A stretch of DNA of 64,000 nt from SSSZ01 sp036732025 (lineage in GTDB: Bacteria > Pseudomonadota > Gammaproteobacteria > Burkholderiales > Rhodocyclaceae). The stretch spans positions 186,001 through 250,000 of the forward strand of contig DAINDE010000001.1 in assembly GCA_036732025.1 (NCBI GenBank), given 5' to 3'. The position numbers and the translations under genes were made by a program. Position 1 is the stretch's first letter, and each line of letters opens with the position of its first letter. A model generated the notes under the pieces. The model was given only the letters and a program-made list of their open reading frames with translations. It had not been told where the DNA came from and made no database searches. Of this stretch, positions 57,260 through 64,000 are shown one piece after another.

Positions 57260-58498
57260 TTACTGAGGTTGGTTGGTGTTGTGACGCTTGCGATAGTTTT
57301 CCAGGAAGCGGGCGACGCGGCCGATGGCCTCGCGCAGGTCGTCCTCGTGGGGCAGGAAGACGAGGCGGAAGTGGTCCGGGTGCGGCCAGTTGAAGCCGGA
57401 GCCCTGCACCAGCAGCACCTTCTCCTCCTGCAGCAGTTCCTGGATGAAGGCCTGGTCGTTCTTGATTGGGTAGACCTTGGGGTCCAGCCGGGGGAACATG
57501 TACAGCGTGGCCTTGGGCTTGACGCAGCTCACCCCCGGGATGGCGTTGAGCAGCTCGTAGGCCACGTCCCGCTGGCGGCGCATGCGGCCGCCTTCCGCCA
57601 CCAGGTCGTCGATGCTCTGGTAGCCGCCCAGGGCGGTCTGGATGCCGTGCTGCCCCGGCGCGTTGGCGCACAGGCGCATGGAGGCCAGCATGTCCAGACC
57701 CTCGATGTAATCCTTGGCGTGGCGCTTGTCGCCGGAAACCACCAGCCAGCCGGCGCGGTAGCCACAAGAACGGTAGTTCTTGGAGAGGCCGTTGAAGGTG
57801 ATGGTCAGCACGTCCTCGGACAGGGAAGCGATGGAGGTGTGCTTCTCCCCGTCGTACAGCACCTTGTCGTACACCTCGTCGGCGTAGACGATCAGGTGGT
57901 GCTGGCGGGCGATGTCGATGATCTCGTGCAGCAGGTCGTCCGGATACAAGGCCCCGGTGGGGTTGTTGGGGTTGATGATGACGATGGCCTTGGTGTGGGC
58001 GTTGATCTTGCTGCGGATGTCGTCGAGGTCCGGCAGCCAGCCCTTGGACTCGTCGCACAGGTAATGCTTGGGCGTGCCGCCGGAAAGGCTGATGGCCGCC
58101 GTCCACAGCGGGTAGTCCGGCGCCGGCACCAGCACCTCGTCGCCGGCATCCAGCAGCGCGTTCATGGCCATCACGATCAGCTCGGAAACCCCGTTGCCGA
58201 CGTAGATGTCGTCCAGGGTCACGCCCTTGATGCCCTTCTGCTGCGTGTAGTGCATGATCGCCTTGCGGGCGGCGAAGATGCCCTTGGAATCGGTATAGCC
58301 GGCCGCGTTGGGCAGGTTGCGGATGATGTCCTGCTGGATTTCCTCCGGCGCATCGAAGCCGAAGGCGGCCAGGTTGCCGATGTTCAGCTTGATGATCTTG
58401 TGGCCCTCCTCCTCCATCTGCTTGGCCTTCTGCAGCACGGGGCCGCGGATGTCGTAGCAGACGTTGGCGAGCTTGGCGGATTTCTTGACGTGTTTCAT
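57260..58498 (-). CDS. alaA: Alanine-synthesising aminotransferase (AlaA-type)
   Basis: The 412-residue fold-type I aminotransferase makes alanine from pyruvate and glutamate. It has KLNIGNLAAFGFDAPEEI, the PLP-binding Lys in FNGLSKNYRSCGYRAGW and the Arg in HFRLVFLPHEDDL. The start at 58498 (MKHVKKSAKLANVCYDIRGP) matches E. coli AlaA. It lies 8 bases upstream of hom. In related genomes alaA-hom-thrC is a common order; thrC is not seen here. Confidence 0.9.
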   Translation of the reverse strand: MKHVKKSAKLANVCYDIRGPVLQKAKQMEEEGHKIIKLNIGNLAAFGFDAPEEIQQDIIRNLPNAAGYTDSKGIFAARKAIMHYTQQKGIKGVTLDDIYVGNGVSELIVMAMNALLDAGDEVLVPAPDYPLWTAAISLSGGTPKHYLCDESKGWLPDLDDIRSKINAHTKAIVIINPNNPTGALYPDDLLHEIIDIARQHHLIVYADEVYDKVLYDGEKHTSIASLSEDVLTITFNGLSKNYRSCGYRAGWLVVSGDKRHAKDYIEGLDMLASMRLCANAPGQHGIQTALGGYQSIDDLVAEGGRMRRQRDVAYELLNAIPGVSCVKPKATLYMFPRLDPKVYPIKNDQAFIQELLQEEKVLLVQGSGFNWPHPDHFRLVFLPHEDDLREAIGRVARFLENYRKRHNTNQPQ

Positions 58499-58619
58499 GC
58501 AAATGTCCCGGCGAGGCGGGCTTTCGGGCAAAGGTATAATCCTACTTTAACCCATGGTGCACCGCAATTTTGCGAGGGAAAACCCCACCCGCACCCGCCA
58601 CCCCGAGGTCCAACCGCCC

Positions 58620-58991
58620 ATGAAGCTGCACCAATCCAACACCGCCGGCCTCAACATCTTCACCGCCTACGGCGAGGGCTACGTCGCCATCAACCACCAG
58701 CGTTACGAAGGCAACGTCATCGTCCTGCCCGATTCCATGTACACCGACTGGACCACCGCCACCCCGGAAACCCTCACCGAAGCCGACATGGCCAAGCTCC
58801 TCGGCCTGGGCACCGAGATCGTCCTCCTCGGCACCGGCAACCGCCTGCGCTTCCCTCCAGGGGCCTTGATGCGCCCCTTCGCCCCGGCGGGCATCGGGCT
58901 GGAAGTGATGGATTTGCAAGCGGCGTGCCGGACTTACAACATTCTGGCGGCGGAGGGAAGGAAGGTGGCGGCGGCGTTGGTGTTTGGGTGA
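58620..58991 (+). CDS. Mth938-like (DUF498) protein
   Basis: The 123-residue product has the DUF498/Mth938 pattern: NIFTAYGEGYVAINHQRYEGNVIV in type, EIVLLGTGNRLRFPPG, and GLEVMDLQAACRTYNILAAEGR in type. The family has a small alpha/beta fold and no firm function in bacteria; a human relative, NDUFAF3, helps assemble complex I. A TATAAT lies at 58535-58540, about 80 bases upstream. The gene is divergent from alaA. Confidence 0.88.
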   Translation: MKLHQSNTAGLNIFTAYGEGYVAINHQRYEGNVIVLPDSMYTDWTTATPETLTEADMAKLLGLGTEIVLLGTGNRLRFPPGALMRPFAPAGIGLEVMDLQAACRTYNILAAEGRKVAAALVFG

Positions 58992-59064
58992 GGCGCTCAT
59001 TTCTACGAACCGAAAGCAAATTGCGACATTTGCAAGACTTTGCCAAAATATTCACATATCACAT

Positions 59065-59092
59065 TTGCATGCACATTCCATATAGATAGAAT
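59065..59092 (+). promoter_or_regulatory. Promoter of the PIN-domain gene
   Basis: TTGCAT (59065-59070) and TAGAAT (59087-59092) with a 16-base spacer form a plausible sigma-70 promoter in strongly AT-rich sequence, 24 bases before ATG 59116. The palindrome TGCATGCA overlaps the -35. Confidence 0.5.
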
Positions 59093-59115
59093 GTAATTTT
59101 TGGAAAATTCCGACG

Positions 59116-59976
59116 ATGGCAATCAAGAAACTGCTCTTTGTCGATACAAATATCTGGCTCGATTTCTATCGGGCACGAACCGATGCAGGCCTTTCGCTGC
59201 TTCATCATTTGGAGCAAATTTCCGAAAGCGTGATTATCACCTATCAGCTGGAAATGGAATACAAGCGGAACCGCCAAGCCGCAATCTTGGAGGGCATGCA
59301 GGAACTAAAACCTCCGACAAATATCTCTCGCCCGGGTTTGTTTTCTGACGCAAAAGCCGTGAAGGCAATGCAGGCAAACTTAAAAGCTGCTGGGGAACGA
59401 GTAAAAACTCTTAAGCGTAAGCTCAAGAATGCGCTTGAAAATCCTGCCCAGTATGACCCTGTGTATAAAGCGTGTCAGCGAATCTTTCATCGAGAGAACC
59501 CGCTCGTACTATCGAGGGAAAATAAATTTCGGAACACTATCAGACGCCGAGCCCTCAAGCGCTTCCTACATGGATGCCCCCCACGAAAGAAGAACGATAC
59601 TTCTTTAGGTGATGCGTTTAACTGGGAATGGATGATCGAATGCGCCCTTAGGAACAATGGCGAGTTGGTGATCGTTTCCCGAGATGCCGATTATGGGACG
59701 CTGTTCGAAGATAAAGCTTATATTAACGATCACTTGAAACAAGAGTTTTGTGAGCGTGTAAGTAACAAGCGAAAATTATTACTCTATACAAAGCTGTCTG
59801 AGGCCTTAAAGCACTTCAAGATTCCTGTCACTCAGGCCGAGGTTGAAGAGGAAGAGCAGATGATCAAGGCAGTACCGAAATCAGAAAAACTGGTGCCCAC
59901 AATTGACATCGAGGAGATAATCAAAGCTCTTCAAGCGCATGGCATCGAGAAAATTGAAAGAATTGATGCTGGTTGA
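59116..59976 (+). CDS. PIN-domain (DUF4935-type) protein, likely acquired
   Basis: The 286-residue product begins with a PIN nuclease domain: FVDTNIWLDF with Asp10, TYQLEMEYKRN with Glu residues 45/47, GDAFNWEWMIE and VSRDADYGTLF supply the other acidic positions. A helical C-terminal extension (about 200-286) is rich in Lys/Glu. The gene is far lower in G+C than its neighbours and uses AT-ending codons, a sign of transfer. No antitoxin gene lies beside it. DUF4935 PIN proteins occur as toxins or in defence loci; the role here is unknown. Confidence 0.78.
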   Translation: MAIKKLLFVDTNIWLDFYRARTDAGLSLLHHLEQISESVIITYQLEMEYKRNRQAAILEGMQELKPPTNISRPGLFSDAKAVKAMQANLKAAGERVKTLKRKLKNALENPAQYDPVYKACQRIFHRENPLVLSRENKFRNTIRRRALKRFLHGCPPRKKNDTSLGDAFNWEWMIECALRNNGELVIVSRDADYGTLFEDKAYINDHLKQEFCERVSNKRKLLLYTKLSEALKHFKIPVTQAEVEEEEQMIKAVPKSEKLVPTIDIEEIIKALQAHGIEKIERIDAG

Positions 59977-60031
59977 GTTGCGGCGTTTCACATGCAAACA
60001 GACTTACATTAGAGGCACCCCTCCCCGGCGG

Positions 60032-60037
60032 TATAAT
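60032..60037 (+). promoter_or_regulatory. -10 element directly before mfd
   Basis: A perfect TATAAT lies only 10 bases before ATG 60048. A transcript from here would start within a few bases of the ATG, so mfd mRNA from this promoter would have almost no leader. The -35 region is weak. Confidence 0.4.
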
Positions 60038-60047
60038 TCCCCGCCTC

Positions 60048-63000
60048 ATGCCGCACACCCCCCTGCTTCCCTCCCTCCCGCCGCTCCCCAAGCCCGGCCA
60101 GCGGATCGACCTCCCTGCCCTCCCCGGCTCCGCCGACGCCCTGGCCCTCGCCCGTCTGGCGGGGAAGCAGCCCCTGGTGGTCGTCACAGCCAGCGCCGGC
60201 GACGCCCAGCGGCTGCTGGACGAAATCCCCTGGTTCGCCCCGGACCTGCGGGTGCGCCTGCTGCCGGACTGGGAGACCCTGCCCTACGACCATTTCTCGC
60301 CCCACCACGACCTGGTTTCCGAGCGCCTCGCCACCCTGTGGGCGACCCTGGGCGGGGCCATCGACGTGTTGCTGGTACCGGCGACGACGGCGGTGGTGCG
60401 CCTGGCCCCGACCTCTTTCCTCGCCGCCTACACCTTCGCCTTCAAGAAAGGCAGGAAGCTGGACGCCGAGGCCTTCCGCGGCCAGGTGACCCTGGCCGGC
60501 TACACCCACGTCACCCAGGTGGTGTCGCCGGGGGAATACTCCATCCGCGGCGGGCTGATCGACCTCTTCCCCATGGGCTCGGCGCTGCCTTACCGGCTCG
60601 ACCTCTTCGACGACGAGATCGAGACCATCCGCACCTTCGACATCGACACCCAGCGCACCCTCTACCCGGTGCCGGAAATCTGCCTCCTGCCGGCCCGGGA
60701 ATTCCCCATGGACGACAAGGGGCGCACCCGCTTCCGCCAGCGCTTCCGCGAGGTGTTCGAGGGCGACCCGGCCAAGTCTGGCGTATACAAGGATGTTTCC
60801 AGCGGCATCCCCTCCGCCGGCATCGAGTATTACCTGCCCCTCTTCTTCGAGGAGACGGCCACCCTATTCGATTACCTGCCCCAGGACAGCGTGCTGGTCA
60901 CCCACGGCGACGCCGCCGGGGCCATCGCCGGCTTCTGGGCCGATACGCAATCCCGCTACACCCTGCTGCAGGGGGACAAGGCGCGGCCGCTGCTGCCGCC
61001 AGCCGATCTCTTCCTCAGCGACGAAGCCTTCTTCACCCGGGCCAAGCCTTTGCCCCGCCTGCACATCGGCGGCGGCAACCCGGGCGAAGCCGCCGCCATC
61101 CCCAAGGTGGCGGTGGAACGGCGGGCGGATGACCCGCTCGCCGCCCTGAAGGCCTTCACCGGCGCCTTCGCCGGCCGCGTGCTGCTCCTGGCCGAATCCG
61201 CCGGGCGGCGGGAGACCCTGGGGGCCATGCTGGCGGAGCACGGCGTGGCGCCGGCGGCCTGCGCCTCGCTCACCGATTTCCTCGACGGCAAGCAGCCCCT
61301 CGCCCTCACCGTCGGCCCGCTCCACGCCGGCTTCGCCCTGCCCGGCCTCGCCTTCGTCACCGAAACCGAACTCTTCGCCGGCGCCCCCCGCCGCACCCGC
61401 CGGGAGGCCCAGAAGAAGGCCAGTTTCGACAACTGGCTGAAGGATCTCACCGAACTCAAGGTGGGCGACCCGGTGGTGCACGAGAACCACGGCATCGGCC
61501 GCTACCAGGGCCTGGTGAGCCTGGACCTGGGGGAAGGCGCCACCGAATTCCTGGAGCTGCACTACGCCAACCAGGCCAAGCTCTTCGTGCCCGTCTCCCA
61601 GTTGCACGTGATTTCCCGCTATTCCGGCGCCGACCCGGAAACGGCGCCGGTGCACACCCTGGGTTCCGGCCAGTGGGAAAAGGCCAAGAAGAAGGCCGCC
61701 GAGCAGGCCCGCGACACCGCCGCCGAGCTGCTCGCCCTCTACGCCGCCCGCGCCGCCCGCCAGGGCCATGCCTTCGCCTTCAAGGAACACGATTACGAAG
61801 CCTTCGCGGATGGCTTCGGCTTCGAGGAAACCGCCGACCAGGCCGCCGCCATCGCCGCCGTCATCGAGGACATGCGCGCCGGCAAGCCCATGGACCGCCT
61901 GGTGTGCGGCGACGTCGGCTTCGGCAAGACCGAGGTGGCCCTGCGCGCTGCGTTCTGCGCCGTGGCCGGCGGCAAGCAGGTAGCGGTGCTCTGCCCAACG
62001 ACGCTGCTTTGCGAGCAGCATTACCAGACCTTCGTCGATCGCTTCGCCGACTGGCCGGTGAAGATCGCCGAGCTGTCCCGCTTCAAGACCGCCAAGGAAT
62101 CCGCCCAAGCCCTGAAGGAACTGGCCGAGGGCAAGATCGACGTCATCATCGGCACCCACAAGCTGATCGGCAAGGACGTGGAATTCGCCCGCCTGGGCCT
62201 GGTCATCATTGACGAGGAACACCGCTTCGGCGTGCGCCAGAAGGAGGCGCTGAAGTCGCTCCGCGCCGAAGTGGACGTGCTGACCCTCACCGCCACCCCC
62301 ATCCCGCGGACGCTTGCCATGAGCATGGAGGGCCTGCGGGACTTCTCGGTCATCGCCACGGCGCCCCAGAAGCGGCTGGCCATCAAGACCTTCGTCAGCA
62401 ACTTCTCCGACGGCATCATCCGCGAAGCCGTGCTGCGGGAGCTGAAGCGGGGCGGCCAGGTGTACTTCCTGCACAACGAGGTCGACACCATCGACAACAT
62501 GCGGGAAAAGCTGGAAAAGCTGGTGCCCGAGGCGCGCATCGTCATCGGCCACGGCCAGATGAACGAGCGGGAGCTGGAGCGCGTCATGCGCGACTTCACC
62601 CAGCAACGGGCCAACCTGCTGCTGTGCACCACCATCATCGAAACCGGCATCGACAACCCCCACGCCAACACCATCCTCATCAACCGCTCGGAGAAATTCG
62701 GCCTCGCCCAGCTCCACCAGCTGCGCGGCCGCGTCGGCCGCTCCCACCACCAGGCCTACGCCTACCTCCTGGTGCAGGACGCCAAGGCCATGACCAAGCA
62801 GGCCCGCCAGCGCCTGGAAGCCATCCAGATGATGGAGGAACTGGGCTCCGGCTTCTTCCTCGCCATGCACGACCTGGAAATCCGCGGCGCCGGCGAGGTG
62901 CTGGGGGAAAACCAGTCCGGCGAGATGCAGGAAGTGGGCTTCAACCTCTACACCGAGATGCTCAACCGCGCCGTGGCGGCGCTGAAGCAGGGCAAGGAAC

Positions 63001-63455
63001 CGGACCTCACCCAGCCCCTGGGCATCGCCACCGAGATCAACCTCCACGTCCCCGCCCTGCTGCCCGATGCCTACTGCCCGGACGTGCATGAGCGCCTGAC
63101 GCTGTACAAACGCCTCGCCAACTGCGAGACCGCCGAGGACATCGACGGTTTGCAGGAGGAACTCATCGACCGCTTCGGCGAATTGCCGCCGCAAGGGCAA
63201 TCCCTGCTCGCCACCCACCGCGTGCGCCTGATGGCGCGGCCTTTGGGGGTGCAGAAGCTGGACGCCACCGCCGACCAACTGGTCGTGCAGTTCGGCCCCA
63301 ACCCGCCCATCGAGCCCATCACCATCATCAACCTCATCCAGAAGAACCGGAACTTCCGGCTGGCGGGGCAGGATCGGCTGGTGTATGTGCGGCATTGCCC
63401 GACGCTGGGGGACAAGGTGGGGGCGGCGAAGGAAATGTTCAGGTTGTTGGCCTGA
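60048..63455 (+). CDS. mfd: Transcription-repair coupling factor Mfd
   Basis: Mfd removes stalled RNA polymerase and recruits UvrA. The 1135-residue protein has the UvrB-like N-terminal region (about 1-340), the RNA-polymerase-interacting CarD-like domain (around 470-540, GDPVVHENHGIGRYQGL), the RecG-type motor with Walker A GDVGFGKTEVAL, DEEH box DEEHRFGV, motif VI QLRGRVGRSHHQA, and the C-terminal TRCF domain. Length matches E. coli (1148). The start at 60048 is chosen because the frame upstream overlaps the PIN gene and has no homology. Confidence 0.96.
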   Translation: MPHTPLLPSLPPLPKPGQRIDLPALPGSADALALARLAGKQPLVVVTASAGDAQRLLDEIPWFAPDLRVRLLPDWETLPYDHFSPHHDLVSERLATLWATLGGAIDVLLVPATTAVVRLAPTSFLAAYTFAFKKGRKLDAEAFRGQVTLAGYTHVTQVVSPGEYSIRGGLIDLFPMGSALPYRLDLFDDEIETIRTFDIDTQRTLYPVPEICLLPAREFPMDDKGRTRFRQRFREVFEGDPAKSGVYKDVSSGIPSAGIEYYLPLFFEETATLFDYLPQDSVLVTHGDAAGAIAGFWADTQSRYTLLQGDKARPLLPPADLFLSDEAFFTRAKPLPRLHIGGGNPGEAAAIPKVAVERRADDPLAALKAFTGAFAGRVLLLAESAGRRETLGAMLAEHGVAPAACASLTDFLDGKQPLALTVGPLHAGFALPGLAFVTETELFAGAPRRTRREAQKKASFDNWLKDLTELKVGDPVVHENHGIGRYQGLVSLDLGEGATEFLELHYANQAKLFVPVSQLHVISRYSGADPETAPVHTLGSGQWEKAKKKAAEQARDTAAELLALYAARAARQGHAFAFKEHDYEAFADGFGFEETADQAAAIAAVIEDMRAGKPMDRLVCGDVGFGKTEVALRAAFCAVAGGKQVAVLCPTTLLCEQHYQTFVDRFADWPVKIAELSRFKTAKESAQALKELAEGKIDVIIGTHKLIGKDVEFARLGLVIIDEEHRFGVRQKEALKSLRAEVDVLTLTATPIPRTLAMSMEGLRDFSVIATAPQKRLAIKTFVSNFSDGIIREAVLRELKRGGQVYFLHNEVDTIDNMREKLEKLVPEARIVIGHGQMNERELERVMRDFTQQRANLLLCTTIIETGIDNPHANTILINRSEKFGLAQLHQLRGRVGRSHHQAYAYLLVQDAKAMTKQARQRLEAIQMMEELGSGFFLAMHDLEIRGAGEVLGENQSGEMQEVGFNLYTEMLNRAVAALKQGKEPDLTQPLGIATEINLHVPALLPDAYCPDVHERLTLYKRLANCETAEDIDGLQEELIDRFGELPPQGQSLLATHRVRLMARPLGVQKLDATADQLVVQFGPNPPIEPITIINLIQKNRNFRLAGQDRLVYVRHCPTLGDKVGAAKEMFRLLA

Positions 63456-63464
63456 ACCTGCTCC

Positions 63465-63513
63465 GTTCGGGCTGAGCCCTTCGACGGTGCTCAGGACAGG
63501 CTTGTCGAAGCCC
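63465..63513. repeat. Copy of the dispersed REP-like repeat
   Basis: GTTCGGGCTGAGCCCTTCGA and GGACAGGCTTGTCGAAGCCC are inverted arms of the same element as at 35928-35988. It lies just downstream of mfd. Confidence 0.7.
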
Positions 63514-63556
63514 CTGTGTTCTCTGGCTTTTCTGATGCGCTGCTTTCTGCGTTAAC

Positions 63557-63602
63557 CGCGGCATTACTTTCTTTTGTCTCGCCAAAAGAAAGTAATGCCG
63601 CG
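63557..63602. repeat. 20-bp perfect palindrome (hairpin element)
   Basis: CGCGGCATTACTTTCTTTTG (63557-63576) pairs with its exact reverse complement at 63583-63602 around TCTCGC. The arm core ACTTTCTTTTG belongs to a type of dispersed intergenic element seen in many betaproteobacteria. There is no T run beside it, so it is not a plain terminator. It lies between mfd and the DAHP synthase gene. Apart from this element and the REP-like repeat, the 264-base spacer holds nothing I can support. Confidence 0.75.
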
Positions 63603-63719
63603 CGTCAGGCGCGGAAAACAGCGGCCGAAGAATCCAAAAACCGAAGCACTCCGCCCCACCCCCCACATAGGATAAAATCCCCCGTTTCGGCCCAAGCCGC
63701 ACAGAACGAGCAATAAACC

Positions 63720-64000
63720 ATGACCACCCAAGCCATCGAAAACGTCAACGTCGCTTCCTTCGACCCCATGCCGACCCCGGCGGAGCTGCATGCCCGCCTG
63801 CCCATCACGGCCAAGGCCACCCGGGCCGTCCAGCACGGCCGCGAGGCCCTTCGCAACATCCTGGACCGCAAGGATCCGCGCATGTTCGTGGTGGTGGGCC
63901 CCTGCTCCATCCACGATCCCGTCGCCGGCCTCGACTACGCCCGCCGCTTGCACGAGCTGTCCAAGGAAGTGAGCGACACCCTGCTGCTGGTCATGCGCGT
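63720..64000 (+). CDS. 3-deoxy-7-phosphoheptulonate (DAHP) synthase, 5' part
   Basis: DAHP synthase makes the first intermediate of the shikimate pathway. The visible 93 residues match the class I AroF/G/H type: ITAKATRAVQHGREALRNIL and VVVGPCSIHDPVAGLDYARRL in type, with the GPCSIHD motif. The gene runs off the window. The isoenzyme type (Phe-, Tyr- or Trp-sensitive) cannot be told from this part. Confidence 0.92.
   Translation, partial: MTTQAIENVNVASFDPMPTPAELHARLPITAKATRAVQHGREALRNILDRKDPRMFVVVGPCSIHDPVAGLDYARRLHELSKEVSDTLLLVMR

Noticed and set aside
60864..63395. Open frame of more than 800 codons opposite mfd
   Set aside because: Same antisense effect; Leu/Gly/His/Asp-rich translation without domains, and the plus strand encodes complete Mfd.
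63557..63610. Rho-independent terminator of mfd
   Set aside because: The stem is perfect, but no T run follows on either strand and it lies about 100 bases past mfd.

Overview
The window is one stretch of a GC-rich genome (roughly two-thirds G+C by eye). Gene content points to a betaproteobacterium, most likely in or near the Rhodocyclales. That placement is inferred from the trxB-ftsK-lolA neighbourhood, the alaA-hom pair, the FTR1-type ferrous iron locus, a NosR-like protein and the style of the small conserved proteins; no ribosomal RNA or other species marker is present. It looks like chromosomal backbone with a few accessory insertions. No phage, insertion sequence, CRISPR array or origin was seen. 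The gap of ten N at 56951-56960 shows a scaffolded draft assembly, and the hom sequences on its two sides disagree.

Layout. 1-731: porin-type 3' end and a small PstS-like protein. 790-2986: valine-rich leader peptide, attenuator hairpin and ilvBN (branched-chain amino acid synthesis). 3013-8743: lolA, ftsK and a Crp-type regulator on the minus strand, then trxB and an Smr protein on the plus strand. 8411-11289: unknown protein, PII protein, nadE and ppa. 11396-19350: iron island all on the plus strand, running from a promoter with a Fur-like box through hemP, tonB, exbB, exbD, ftrA, a porin, ftrB, ftrC, ftrD and two complementary bacterioferritin subunits to a terminator. 19492-23755: 2-TM protein, greB, YdcH-like protein, phosphate transporter pit with its DUF47 partner. 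23765-33001: CysB-type regulator, DUF2182/DUF1326 pair, GST, then taurine/sulfonate genes in two operons (tauD-ssuA and ssuC-ssuB) that share an upstream motif.

33310-42700: degenerate EAL protein, tRNA-Ser(CGA), mltF, serS, a NosR-like flavo-iron-sulfur membrane protein, a short ORF with a strong ribosome site, DUF4126, rarA and rluA. 42782-54943: mixed metabolic and unknown genes, including two MocR-type regulators each beside a DUF2917-type gene, a tightly overlapping operon (Cys-rich protein, cytochrome c, solitary HicA-like protein, AmpD-type amidase), and a ClpX-like ATPase without the zinc domain. 55094-58498: lipoprotein, broken hom, alaA. 58620-63455: Mth938-like protein, an AT-rich PIN-domain gene that looks acquired, and mfd. 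63720-64000: start of a DAHP synthase gene.

Themes. Iron uptake (TonB energy, Ftr ferrous system) is physically linked to iron storage (Bfr pair) on one strand. Sulfur scavenging genes lie close to a CysB-type regulator and carry a shared candidate operator. Branched-chain amino acid synthesis appears to be controlled by translation of a valine-rich leader, as in E. coli ivbL-ilvBN.
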